Of a stretch of 64,000 bases of DNA, positions 38,493-47,927 are shown piece by piece (the stretch's first letter is position 1; each line of letters opens with the position of its first letter). A program made the position numbers and the translations under genes. Source of the stretch: Rikenellaceae bacterium (lineage in GTDB: Bacteria; Bacteroidota; Bacteroidia; Bacteroidales; Rikenellaceae); assembly GCA_015059845.1 (NCBI GenBank), contig SUZR01000003.1, positions 178,823 to 242,822 on the forward strand, read 5' to 3'. Under the pieces are notes generated by a model, which worked only from the letters and a program-made list of their open reading frames with translations, made no database searches and had not been told where the DNA came from.

Positions 38493-40481
38493 ATGTTTTA
38501 CCTCTATCTACTTCTGGCACTCGCGCTGCTGGTGGCGGCTACTTTCATTGCTCCGCTGCGACATAAGGTGTGGGTGGCATTTACTGCTGTTACGGTGGCA
38601 GCTGTGGCCGTCGCCATTCCCTCGATTGGGGTATTGGCTGGCGCTGGCGAGATTGAGTTGATACAGTCGATAGACTCTCCCTTGGGGGTGGGTTCTCTTT
38701 CGATTGATGCCCTCTCGGCAATATTCCTGCTCATCATAGGATTGGCAGGAATGGCTACAATTCTCTACTCGCGCGGATATTTGGCACACTACCTAACGAA
38801 AAAATCGTCAGCACACATCTCGCTGCACTACACCGCTTTAGCGCTGTTGGTATTGTCGATGATGCTGGTCGTTATGGCCGATGGTAGTTTCCTCTTCCTT
38901 TTTGCTTGGGAGCTGATGACAATCGCATCATTCCTGTTGATTCTCTTCGATGCCGAGCGTGCCGAGGTGCTGCGCGCAGCATTGGCATATCTGGTAATGA
39001 TGCACATCGGATTTATATTCCTCGTGGCAGGCTTTGTCGGCATTGACAGTATCTGTGGCAACTCATCATTCGACTGGTTGGCGGTATGTTTCGCCAATGG
39101 TGAGAACACATACATATTCATCCTCTTCCTGCTGGGATTTGGAATGAAGGCAGGTCTGTTCCCTATGCACGTATGGCTTCCCGAAGCGCACCCCGCCGCT
39201 CCGTCACACGTATCGGCCATTATGTCGGGCGTGATGATTAAGACGGGCGTGTATGGTGTTATGCGCGTGGTAAGTCAAATGAGCGTGCCCGACCAGATTC
39301 ACACCGTAGGTATCATTCTACTTGCGGCAGGTGCCGTGACGGGCCTTTGGGGTGTAATCCTCGCGGCCTTGCAGAATGATGTGAAGCGTCTGCTTGCATA
39401 CTCAAGTATCGAGAATATCGGCGTTATCTTCATCGGTCTGGGCGTTGCGACATTGGCTCACGCTGCCGGCAGCCCCATCGTTATGACCCTGGCACTGTGT
39501 GGTGCATTGATGCATACGATAAATCACTCGCTCTTCAAATCGCTGCTATTCTTTGGCGCAGGAAATATCTACTCGCAGATGCACACCACACACCTCGACC
39601 GCTTCGGCGGCGTGGCAAAACATATGCCTGTAACGGCTATCCTGTTCCTTGTGGCAACGGTTGCTATCTGCGCCCTGCCCCCGTTGAATGGTTTTGTGGG
39701 TGAGTTTATGATTTATCTCGGTATGCTCAATAGCGTACGCGACGGAGTGAATACACTCTATGCTGCGGGCGGCTTGCTTGCATTGGCTCTGATTGGTGGA
39801 ATCGTAGTTCTGGCCTTTACGAAGTTGTACAGCACCGTCTTCCTCGGCTCACCGCGTCATCACCACGTAGCAGAGTCGGAGGAGGTGGATAGCCTTCGCA
39901 TAGCGGCAATGGCTATTCCTGCAGCAGGAATCATCGCTATAGGTCTTTTCCCGCAGTATGCCATCCGCATCATTGAGCCTGTAGTAGAGTCTTTGACGGG
40001 TACAAATGTAGCATATATTGACGGCTACATCTCGCCCAACCTCTCTCGCATATCGCTGACCGCAATTTTGCTCATAATCGTAATTGCATTGCTCTACATC
40101 GTAAAGCGTCGTGCGCAGAGCACTCGCACCGTAGCTAAAGGTCCCACCTGGGGTTGCGGCTTCACCTCGCCCAACATACGTATGCAATATACGGGCGAAT
40201 CATTTGCCGAGGGTCTGGAGTCTATCGCCACATCGCTCACGCAGAATACTGTTGAGGGTCGTGCTGTAGGCAAGAGCGAGATATTCCCCACGCAGCACAA
40301 CTACAACATTCGTCACAAGGATAAGATTGACCGCCTTTTGGCCGAGTGGTGGGTGGAGTTGCTGCGCATTATCAACAAGCGTATTATGAAACTGCGCACA
40401 GGAAAAATCAACCACTACATCCTCTTTGCGTTGTTGTTCCTGGTTGCAATATTTGTTCTTTCACTCCTTAATTTGATTTAG
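38493..40481 (+). CDS. hyfB: Hydrogenase-4 component B / complex I ND5-like proton-translocating subunit
   Basis: 662 aa; FAWELMTIAS, GFGMKAGLFPMHVWLPEAHPAAPSHVSAIMSGVMIKTGVYG, LAYSSIENIG. Confidence 0.92.
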   Translation: MFYLYLLLALALLVAATFIAPLRHKVWVAFTAVTVAAVAVAIPSIGVLAGAGEIELIQSIDSPLGVGSLSIDALSAIFLLIIGLAGMATILYSRGYLAHYLTKKSSAHISLHYTALALLVLSMMLVVMADGSFLFLFAWELMTIASFLLILFDAERAEVLRAALAYLVMMHIGFIFLVAGFVGIDSICGNSSFDWLAVCFANGENTYIFILFLLGFGMKAGLFPMHVWLPEAHPAAPSHVSAIMSGVMIKTGVYGVMRVVSQMSVPDQIHTVGIILLAAGAVTGLWGVILAALQNDVKRLLAYSSIENIGVIFIGLGVATLAHAAGSPIVMTLALCGALMHTINHSLFKSLLFFGAGNIYSQMHTTHLDRFGGVAKHMPVTAILFLVATVAICALPPLNGFVGEFMIYLGMLNSVRDGVNTLYAAGGLLALALIGGIVVLAFTKLYSTVFLGSPRHHHVAESEEVDSLRIAAMAIPAAGIIAIGLFPQYAIRIIEPVVESLTGTNVAYIDGYISPNLSRISLTAILLIIVIALLYIVKRRAQSTRTVAKGPTWGCGFTSPNIRMQYTGESFAEGLESIATSLTQNTVEGRAVGKSEIFPTQHNYNIRHKDKIDRLLAEWWVELLRIINKRIMKLRTGKINHYILFALLFLVAIFVLSLLNLI

Positions 40482-40484
40482 CGT

Positions 40485-41399
40485 ATGGGAATTCTATTTA
40501 ACACACTACTGATGATTGTTGTGGCTATCGCTATCCCCGGAGTGATTAACCGCACACGCGCCCTCTTGGCCGGCCGTAAGGGTCTGCCATTTATGCAGCA
40601 CGTTCGTAACGTACGTCTTCTGTTGCGCAAGGGTACAGTATATTCAACCACCACAACAGCTCTGTTCCGCATTGCACCGGCCGTATATCTCGGCGCAGCG
40701 ATTGTGGCTCTGCTCTTTATCCCCATTGCCGACCTCTACCCTCTCATCTCGTTTGAGGGTGATGTGATTTGCTTTGCCTACACGTTGGCACTGGCCCGCG
40801 TGGCAATAATCCTTGCCGCAATGGATACGGGCAGCTCGTTCGAGGGAATGGGTGCCGCACGTGAGGCTCTGTATGGAGCATTGATTGAGCCTGCGCTGAT
40901 GATTGGCTTCGCTACGCTGGCTATGTTCTGCGGCTATACATCATTTGCCGATATCTTCGAGCACGAGCAGTCGTTCAACCTGCACCTCACGATTGTGATG
41001 TTCCTGATTGCATACCTATTCATTAAGATTACCTTCGTGGAGTCGGGACGCGTCCCCGTTGACGACCCTCGCACACACCTTGAGCTTACGATGATTCACG
41101 AAGTGATGTGTCTGGATTACAGCGGCGTGGATATGGGTATGATACATATCGCCGGCTGGCTCAAGACGGCCTGCTTCTCGATGATTGCAGCAAATGCCAT
41201 CGCTGCGACCTGCTGTTTCCACTGGTGGTTTGCCGTGCCGTTGGCTATTCTGCTGACAGGTATCTCTGTCGGCATTGTGGAGTCCACGCAGGCTCGCAAC
41301 AAGCTGGTACGCAACACAACCTACATAGTAACAATATCGGCATTGGCCGCCCTGATATTCTTCGTGGGCTACCTGCTGCAATTAGATATAAATATTTAA
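40485..41399 (+). CDS. hyfC: Hydrogenase-4 component C / NuoH-like membrane subunit
   Basis: 304 aa; FVESGRVPVDDPRTHLELTMIHEVMCLDYSG. Confidence 0.92.
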   Translation: MGILFNTLLMIVVAIAIPGVINRTRALLAGRKGLPFMQHVRNVRLLLRKGTVYSTTTTALFRIAPAVYLGAAIVALLFIPIADLYPLISFEGDVICFAYTLALARVAIILAAMDTGSSFEGMGAAREALYGALIEPALMIGFATLAMFCGYTSFADIFEHEQSFNLHLTIVMFLIAYLFIKITFVESGRVPVDDPRTHLELTMIHEVMCLDYSGVDMGMIHIAGWLKTACFSMIAANAIAATCCFHWWFAVPLAILLTGISVGIVESTQARNKLVRNTTYIVTISALAALIFFVGYLLQLDINI

Positions 41400-41402
41400 G
41401 CA

Positions 41403-42032
41403 ATGCTTCTATCTCTAATTATACTATACGTCATAACGCTCGTATATATCGCAATGGTCGAGCGTTTCCGCAACTACGCCTCAATAATCGCCTGCCAGGG
41501 ATGGTTATTGTTGGGTATTGCTCTTCTGCGTCTGCATACATTGAACTGGGTGGAGCTATCGTTCGTGATTCTCGAGACGCTAATCTTCAAGGCGATAATC
41601 GTTCCTGCCATCCTTATGCAGGTGATTCACAAAACGAAGATTAACCGTATAAGCAGTTCGGGAAAGTCGCAATTCAACTCGCTTATGCTCTCGTTTATGG
41701 CTCTGGTGGTGAGTGCCATCACGACCTATTATGTGGCCGACTCGTCGGTACATATGATATTCTTCGGCGTGGCATTGTACGCCCTGCTGAGTGGTTTGAT
41801 TCTCATTGTGATGCGTTCACGTATCTTTACCCATATGGTGGGATTTCTTGTTATCGAGAATGGTGTGTTCCTCTTCTCGATGGCTATTGGCGTAGAGATG
41901 CCAATGTTGATTAATGCCGCCATTATGCTCGATATTTTGATGTCGGTGCTTATGCTGGGTATGTTTATGACTAAGGTTGACGACAAGATTCACACCGACG
42001 ACAGCGATTCATTAACTCACGTAAAGGACTAA
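41403..42032 (+). CDS. hyfE: Hydrogenase-4 component E / NuoK-like membrane subunit
   Basis: 209 aa membrane protein in HyfE position between hyfC and hyfF; FLVIENGVFLFSMAIGVEMPMLI. Confidence 0.88.
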   Translation: MLLSLIILYVITLVYIAMVERFRNYASIIACQGWLLLGIALLRLHTLNWVELSFVILETLIFKAIIVPAILMQVIHKTKINRISSSGKSQFNSLMLSFMALVVSAITTYYVADSSVHMIFFGVALYALLSGLILIVMRSRIFTHMVGFLVIENGVFLFSMAIGVEMPMLINAAIMLDILMSVLMLGMFMTKVDDKIHTDDSDSLTHVKD

Positions 42033-42036
42033 GGCT

Positions 42037-43437
42037 ATGATATATATATTCTTCGTTATATGGCTCGCAATCGGAGCTGGTGCATTTCTGGCCCGCACTC
42101 GCAAGATGGTACATATTCTCTGCGCCATCTATATGGCCGTACACGCTGTTTTTGCAGCAATGTTGGCCTGCGGAAAGTATATGACCACATCGGGCGCATT
42201 CTTCACCTTCGATGAGGCGGGAACGCTCTTCTACATCCTGCTGGCCATCGTTTCAACATTTGTACTGATTCACTCGCAGGAGTACCTGAAGGATGACACC
42301 ATAGGCAACTATCGCAAATATTTCGCTCTGCTGATGCTCTTGATTACGGCTATCACGGGTGTCTATTTTGCAAACAACATCGCCATCACGTGGATTCTGC
42401 TTGAGACAACGACCCTCTGCGCAGCAGGTATCATCTACCACCGCCACTCGGCTCAAACGCTCGAGGCTACGTGGAAGTATCTGTTCGTCTGCTCTACGGG
42501 TATCGCAATCGCCTACCTGGGAATTCTGCTGCTGTGCGCTGCGGCATCAAACTCGGCTCTTAATTACAACGAGTTGCAGCAGCTTATAATCAACGGCAAC
42601 CCGCTCTACCTGAAGGCTGCATTCCTGCTTATCCTTACGGGTTATAGCTGTAAGATGGAGATTTTCCCGCTCTACACCATCGGCGTGGATGCCAACTTCG
42701 CAGCCCCCGCCCCCGCCTCGGCGTTGATTTCTACGGGATTGGTGAATGCCGGATTCCTGGCCATCTTCCGTATATATCGACTCTTCGTGCATACCGAAGT
42801 ATTTGAGTGGGTGCAGAATGTGATGATAATCATCGGTTTGATGAGCCTTGTTGTGGGAGCTCTGTTCCTGCGACGCACCAATAACTACAAGCGATTCCTG
42901 TCGTACTCTACCGTTGAGAATATGGGTATTGTGGCAATCGGCTTGGGTGTAGGCGGCATCGGCGTATGGGCAGCAGTATTCCACGTTGTATGCCACACGC
43001 TTATCAAGAGCAGTTTGTTCCTGCAGATTGCCGTGGTAAGACAGATATACAATGGTTACCGTATTAACCGTATCGGCGACTATATAAATATAAATAAGGT
43101 CGGTGCTATCGGCCTATTGGGTGGTATGGTTGTGGTACTGGCATTCCCGCCCTCGCCACTCTTTGTGTCGGAGCTGATGATTCTCTCGCAGACCATCGCA
43201 TCAAGTAGTTGGGTAATATTGGCAATTATTGTATTGCTGCTCTGCATCGTGATTTACTCAATCTGCCAGCGCATCATTAAGCTCTGCTACCAGCCTAATC
43301 AGGATGAGTTGCACCTCTCAAACATCAACCGCCGTCTGTCGTACAGCGCACTTACGCTGCTCGTAGCAGCCATCGCCCTGGGTTTGTGGCAGCCTGAGCC
43401 GCTGAAGCAGATTATAAACCAAATCGTTACATTCTAA
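42037..43437 (+). CDS. hyfF: Hydrogenase-4 component F / NuoN-like antiporter subunit
   Basis: 466 aa; WILLETTTLCAAGIIY, TGYSCKMEIFPLYTIGVDANFAAPAPASALIS, FLSYSTVENMG. Confidence 0.9.
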   Translation: MIYIFFVIWLAIGAGAFLARTRKMVHILCAIYMAVHAVFAAMLACGKYMTTSGAFFTFDEAGTLFYILLAIVSTFVLIHSQEYLKDDTIGNYRKYFALLMLLITAITGVYFANNIAITWILLETTTLCAAGIIYHRHSAQTLEATWKYLFVCSTGIAIAYLGILLLCAAASNSALNYNELQQLIINGNPLYLKAAFLLILTGYSCKMEIFPLYTIGVDANFAAPAPASALISTGLVNAGFLAIFRIYRLFVHTEVFEWVQNVMIIIGLMSLVVGALFLRRTNNYKRFLSYSTVENMGIVAIGLGVGGIGVWAAVFHVVCHTLIKSSLFLQIAVVRQIYNGYRINRIGDYININKVGAIGLLGGMVVVLAFPPSPLFVSELMILSQTIASSSWVILAIIVLLLCIVIYSICQRIIKLCYQPNQDELHLSNINRRLSYSALTLLVAAIALGLWQPEPLKQIINQIVTF

Positions 43438-43441
43438 GGCT

Positions 43442-44953
43442 ATGAACTACTATATAACAGATAATCTTGCAGGCTCCGTTTCGCTGAAGGATATTCCCGA
43501 AGTGGAGTACGCTGCGCTCTATAACGATTTGAAGGAGCGTCTGAAGCAGGATAGCTACCACGTGGCGCACTACTTCGCTACGCCCGATGGTAATCGTCTG
43601 CGTTTCTATATATTGCTGTTGGATGATGCGGCACACAAGGTGATGGTTGCATCGTTCTCGATGGAGTATTACGAGGATGTGGCACTCCCCTCGCTTACGG
43701 CTCTGCACCCCGCGCTGCACGTATATGAGCGAGAGATTTCGGAGCTTTACAACGTAGAGTTTGACTCTATGCCGTGGAACAAGCCTCTGCGTTTTCCATT
43801 CAACCGCCGCAACCGCAACTCAACGATGGACAACTACCCCTTCTACACAATCGAAGGAGAGTCGTTGCACGAGGTGAACGTAGGCCCTATCCACGCGGGT
43901 ATCATCGAGCCGGGAGCATTCCGTTTTGTATGTAATGGCGAGAATGTTCTGCACCTTGAGATTGCGTTGGGCTACCAGCACCGCGGCGTGGAGCAGGCAT
44001 TCTGCTCAACAGAGAATCATCTGCGCCAGACACTTTTAGCCGAAGGTATTGCGGGCGATAGTGCTGTATCGCACGCTACGGCATACGCCACCACAATCGA
44101 GAAGTTGTGCGGCAAGCGTGCTTCAACGGCTCTTGATGTGGAGCGCACCGTGGCCCTTGAGCTGGAGCGTATGGCTATGCACATTGCCGATACGGGAGCC
44201 TTGTCGATGGATGTGGGTTATCAGCTCGGACAGGTTGCCTGCGAGGCGTTGCGTACGATGACCATCAACACCACACAGGCGTGGTGCGGCAATCGTTTCG
44301 GTAAAGGTCTTATACGTCCTTGCGGCACAAACAAGCCTCTTACGGCCGAGAAGGTGGAGATGATACGCACAAACGTAAAGGAGATTCGTCGTCGCTACAA
44401 CGAGGTGCGCGAGGATATAAAGTCCTCTCCCACGCTTTTGTCACGTTTCGAGGAGTGTGGCATTGTGCCTAAGGCCGAGATGCAGCGCATCGGTGGCGTA
44501 GGTATGGCAGCACGTGCGAGTGGCGTGAAGCGAGATATTCGCGCATCACACCCCTATGCTGCATACTCCACGGAGATTGCTCACGAGAACATCGTAAAAC
44601 GTCAGGGCGATGTTATGTCACGCCTGATGATTCGCAGCCGCGAGGTTTTGCAGTCGGCCGACTACATTGAGCAGCTGCTCGCATCGTACACCCCCACAGA
44701 GCTTTCACGCCCCGACTATGAGGCAGAGTTGGCCGCCGAGGCGTTGTCGTTCTCAATGGTGGAGGGTTGGCGCGGAGAGATTTGCCACGTAGCCATAACA
44801 GATAACAAGGGAGCAATCTCAACCTACAAGGTGAAAGACCCCAGCCTGCACAACTGGCTGGCGCTGGCCATAGCTGTTCGTGGCGAGGGTATTTCGGATT
44901 TCCCGATTTGCAATAAGAGTTTTAATCTGTCATACTGCGGTCACGATTTGTAG
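43442..44953 (+). CDS. Fused NuoC-NuoD / hydrogenase large-subunit-like protein lacking Ni-Fe cysteine ligands (Ehr-like)
   Basis: 503 aa; NuoC-like YEREISELYNVEF, HRGVEQAF; L1 position reads EGIAGDSAVSH and the C-terminus NKSFNLSYCGHDL instead of CGxC and DPCxxC. Confidence 0.88.
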   Translation: MNYYITDNLAGSVSLKDIPEVEYAALYNDLKERLKQDSYHVAHYFATPDGNRLRFYILLLDDAAHKVMVASFSMEYYEDVALPSLTALHPALHVYEREISELYNVEFDSMPWNKPLRFPFNRRNRNSTMDNYPFYTIEGESLHEVNVGPIHAGIIEPGAFRFVCNGENVLHLEIALGYQHRGVEQAFCSTENHLRQTLLAEGIAGDSAVSHATAYATTIEKLCGKRASTALDVERTVALELERMAMHIADTGALSMDVGYQLGQVACEALRTMTINTTQAWCGNRFGKGLIRPCGTNKPLTAEKVEMIRTNVKEIRRRYNEVREDIKSSPTLLSRFEECGIVPKAEMQRIGGVGMAARASGVKRDIRASHPYAAYSTEIAHENIVKRQGDVMSRLMIRSREVLQSADYIEQLLASYTPTELSRPDYEAELAAEALSFSMVEGWRGEICHVAITDNKGAISTYKVKDPSLHNWLALAIAVRGEGISDFPICNKSFNLSYCGHDL

Positions 44954-44972
44954 CCGCTAAAAACTTAGGATT

Positions 44973-45734
44973 ATGATATTCCCCAAAATAAAGGTACTCA
45001 AGAGCCACGGATGGCAGTATATTCCCGACCTCAACGACGTAACCCTCACCGAGGAGTTCCGTGGTCGCCCCGTATTGAGCCTCACGAATGATATGTCGGA
45101 TGTAGAAGCCGCAGCAAAAATGTGCCCTACGGGAGCAATCTCTACGGCGCCCTTTGCGCTGGATATGGGACGTTGTATGTTCTGTGGTGAGTGCGCACTG
45201 CGTGCCCCAAAGAATATTCAATTTACAAACGACTACAAGATAGGCTCAACATCACGCGAGGCACTTATCATCAAGCCTGGTGATGAGAGCGTAAATTTCC
45301 ACCCCGAGAATATCCGCACGGAGATTCCCAAGCTCTTCGGCCGTGCGCTGAAGTTGCGTCAAGTATCGGCCGGCGGAGATGCATCGGTGGAGATGGAGTT
45401 GAATGCTACGGGCAATGTAAACTTCGACTTCTGCCGTTATGGCGTGGAGTTTGTTGCCTCACCTCGTCACGCTGATGGCGTGGTAATCACGGGCCCCATC
45501 TCGACAAATATGGCCGAGGCGCTGGATATATGCTACAACTCTATTCCAGACCCCAAGGTTGTTATCGTATGTGGCTCGGAGGCTTGTTCGGGAGGTCTGC
45601 ACGCCGCAAGTCGTGCTATCGATCGCCGATTTTTCGAGCGCTACAATGTAGATTTGTGGTTACCTGGAGCCCCCACGCACCCGATGACCTTCATCGACGG
45701 AGTGATGAATATGCTTAACCTCAAAAAACGATAA
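44973..45734 (+). CDS. Ferredoxin-NuoB/HyfI-like small subunit with reduced cysteine complement
   Basis: 253 aa; KMCPTGAIS and GRCMFCGECALRAP, then NuoB-like VEFVASPRHADGVVITGPIS...IPDPKVVIVCGSEACSGG...WLPGAPTHP. Confidence 0.85.
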   Translation: MIFPKIKVLKSHGWQYIPDLNDVTLTEEFRGRPVLSLTNDMSDVEAAAKMCPTGAISTAPFALDMGRCMFCGECALRAPKNIQFTNDYKIGSTSREALIIKPGDESVNFHPENIRTEIPKLFGRALKLRQVSAGGDASVEMELNATGNVNFDFCRYGVEFVASPRHADGVVITGPISTNMAEALDICYNSIPDPKVVIVCGSEACSGGLHAASRAIDRRFFERYNVDLWLPGAPTHPMTFIDGVMNMLNLKKR

Positions 45735-45743
45735 CTATCCGCT

Positions 45744-47150
45744 ATGGAGTTTATACAGACAATAATCGACCAGACAAACGATATATTGTGGAGCTACGTG
45801 ATGATTATATCATTGCTCGGCTGCGCCATATATTTCACTCTGCGAAGCCGATTCGTACAGTTCGGTATGATTGGCGAGATGTGTCGTCAGTTGATAAACT
45901 CCTCTGAGCGCCATATTGATGGCGACCATAAACACATATCACCCTTTCAGGCCTTTGTTGTATCGCTTGCCAGCCGTGTGGGTACGGGCAATTTGGCAGG
46001 TGTAGCTACGGCAATAGCTGTCGGAGGTGCGGGAGCTGTATTCTGGATGTGGATTATCGCCCTGGTGGGTGCTGCGAACGCCTTTGTCGAGAGTACATTG
46101 GCGCAGTTGTATAAGAGACGTGCCGACGACTCCTTTATTGGCGGTCCGGCATACTACATAATGCAGGGTCTCAAGTGCCGACCGATGGCCATCCTATTCA
46201 GCGTGCTGACGATAGTCACCTTCGGTTTTGCGTTCAACACCGTACAGAGCAACACCATCTGCGAGGCCTTCCAGAATGCCTTTGGTGTGGATAATTTCTA
46301 TATGGGTATCGTGCTGACGGTATCTACCCTACTGATTATCTTCGGTGGTATTCAGCGCATTGCGAAGGTTAGCTCTGTGGTAGTGCCTATTATGGCCGTG
46401 GGATATATTATCCTTGCTTTCGTTGTAGTTATAATCAACGTAACGAAGCTGCCCGACCTTATAGCTATCATCATCGAAAATGCCTTTGGCGTGGAGCAGC
46501 TTGTGGGCGGAGGAATGGGAGCTGCCGTGATGCAGGGTATCAAGCGCGGTCTTTTCAGCAACGAGGCGGGTATGGGTTCTGCTCCCAATGCAGCCGCTAC
46601 GGCCTCAACATCACACCCTGTAAAGCAGGGTCTGATTCAGACGCTCGGAGTATTCACCGACACGCTTGTTATTTGCTCTGCAACGGCATTTATTATTCTG
46701 ATGAGTGGTGTTAGTCTGGGCGGAGAGCTGGATGGCGTAAAACTCACTCAGGAGGCTCTGACGGCCGAGATAGGAGGCGCAGGGCGTATATTTGTTGCCA
46801 TAGCCATCTTCTTCTTTGCCTTCAGTTCAATCTTCGGTAACTATTACTATGGCGAGGCCAACATCCGATTTATCACCAAATCACGTATTGCACTGAATGT
46901 ATATCGCCTTATTGTGGGTGCGATGGTTATGGCGGGCGCTATGTTGAGTCTGAAAACAGTGTGGAGTCTGGCCGATATCACAATGGCACTTATGACCCTG
47001 TGCAACCTTGTGGCAATCGTTTTACTGGGACGTCAGGCGATGTTGCTGCTGGACGACTACCGCGCACAACGCAAGCAGGGCGTGGACCCCGTTTTCAAGA
47101 AAGAACGTATCAAGGAGCTGGCCTCAAACGACGGAATCGAGTGCTGGTAG
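45744..47150 (+). CDS. Alanine/glycine:cation symporter (AGCS) family protein
   Basis: 468 aa; SLASRVGTGNLAGVATAIAVGGAGAVFWMWIIALVGAANAFVESTLAQLYK; GLFSNEAGMGSAPNAAA. Confidence 0.94.
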   Translation: MEFIQTIIDQTNDILWSYVMIISLLGCAIYFTLRSRFVQFGMIGEMCRQLINSSERHIDGDHKHISPFQAFVVSLASRVGTGNLAGVATAIAVGGAGAVFWMWIIALVGAANAFVESTLAQLYKRRADDSFIGGPAYYIMQGLKCRPMAILFSVLTIVTFGFAFNTVQSNTICEAFQNAFGVDNFYMGIVLTVSTLLIIFGGIQRIAKVSSVVVPIMAVGYIILAFVVVIINVTKLPDLIAIIIENAFGVEQLVGGGMGAAVMQGIKRGLFSNEAGMGSAPNAAATASTSHPVKQGLIQTLGVFTDTLVICSATAFIILMSGVSLGGELDGVKLTQEALTAEIGGAGRIFVAIAIFFFAFSSIFGNYYYGEANIRFITKSRIALNVYRLIVGAMVMAGAMLSLKTVWSLADITMALMTLCNLVAIVLLGRQAMLLLDDYRAQRKQGVDPVFKKERIKELASNDGIECW

Positions 47151-47248
47151 ATAATTTGCGTGGTCGATTCACCACCGCATAACAGCCACTTCAAAGCCCC
47201 GAAATACCGTTCTACCGACCCCTCGGAATCAAAATGCATTTCACATCA

Positions 47249-47256
47249 TAACTTTG
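47249..47256 (+). promoter_or_regulatory. -7 element upstream of small secreted protein gene
   Basis: taactttg matches TAnnTTTG, about 48 nt before ATG 47304. Confidence 0.4.
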
Positions 47257-47303
47257 CAATAAAGAAAAGTCAACTAACGTTTAATCATTAAAACTGTTAA
47301 GCT

Positions 47304-47858
47304 ATGAAAAAGACCATTTATTTAATTGCAATTATGTTGATGACCACTATTGCAATCTCTGCACAAGAGCAGAATCGTAACATCGAGGCACGCAAGAGCC
47401 CTACAGCCGAGCAGATAGCCAAGTATAAGGCCGAGAGATTACGCAAGGAGCTTCTGTTGGGTAACGACCAATACGAGAAGGTGTACAAGAGTTGCCTTAA
47501 GCAGGCCCGAGAGCAGGTAAAGCGTATGGAGCAGGTTGAGAAGGAGCGCAAGCAGATGCTCTCCGAGATGAAGGACATCCTCAACGAGGCGCAGTATGAG
47601 CGTTATGAGAAGATGCAGAAGGCTCCTCATCGCAGAATGAGAGTCGGCATTCATAATGGCAATATGCGAGGCAGAGGCGATATGCGACGCGGCAATCCCA
47701 AAGGTGAGCTAAAGCCTATGCCCGAGATTAAGTATCAGGCTCGTCCTATGCGAGGCACCGTAATGGAGATGCACGAGGAGGCATACGGCGACCCCAAGCG
47801 TAATAAGAATATGTACGCAGAGCCTAAGCAGGAGGTAAAGAAACAAGAGAAGAAGTAG
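47304..47858 (+). CDS. Small secreted highly basic protein, helical (Bacteroidota DUF4890-like)
   Basis: 184 aa; signal peptide, KAERLRKELLLGNDQYEKVYKSCLKQAREQVKRMEQ, Arg/Met-rich tail. Confidence 0.6.
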   Translation: MKKTIYLIAIMLMTTIAISAQEQNRNIEARKSPTAEQIAKYKAERLRKELLLGNDQYEKVYKSCLKQAREQVKRMEQVEKERKQMLSEMKDILNEAQYERYEKMQKAPHRRMRVGIHNGNMRGRGDMRRGNPKGELKPMPEIKYQARPMRGTVMEMHEEAYGDPKRNKNMYAEPKQEVKKQEKK

Positions 47859-47876
47859 TCGTATGCCAATAATAAG

Positions 47877-47909
47877 AAAACGGGCAACCCTTTCGGGTCG
47901 CCCGTTTTA
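47877..47909. terminator. Bidirectional terminator
   Basis: aaaacgggcaaccctttcgggtcgcccgtttta between convergent genes. Confidence 0.85.
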
Positions 47910-47927
47910 CTTTGTCTATCTCTAATA

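Noticed and set aside
43442-45734. Calling this locus a functional H2-evolving hydrogenase-4 or formate hydrogenlyase
   Set aside because: Ni-Fe ligand motifs are missing and there are no hyp, fdhF or maturation protease genes in the window.
43442-45734. Calling the locus standard respiratory complex I (Nuo)
   Set aside because: Gene order and the HyfB/C/E/F set match group 4 hydrogenase-like operons; no NuoE/F/G/I/J/L/M set.
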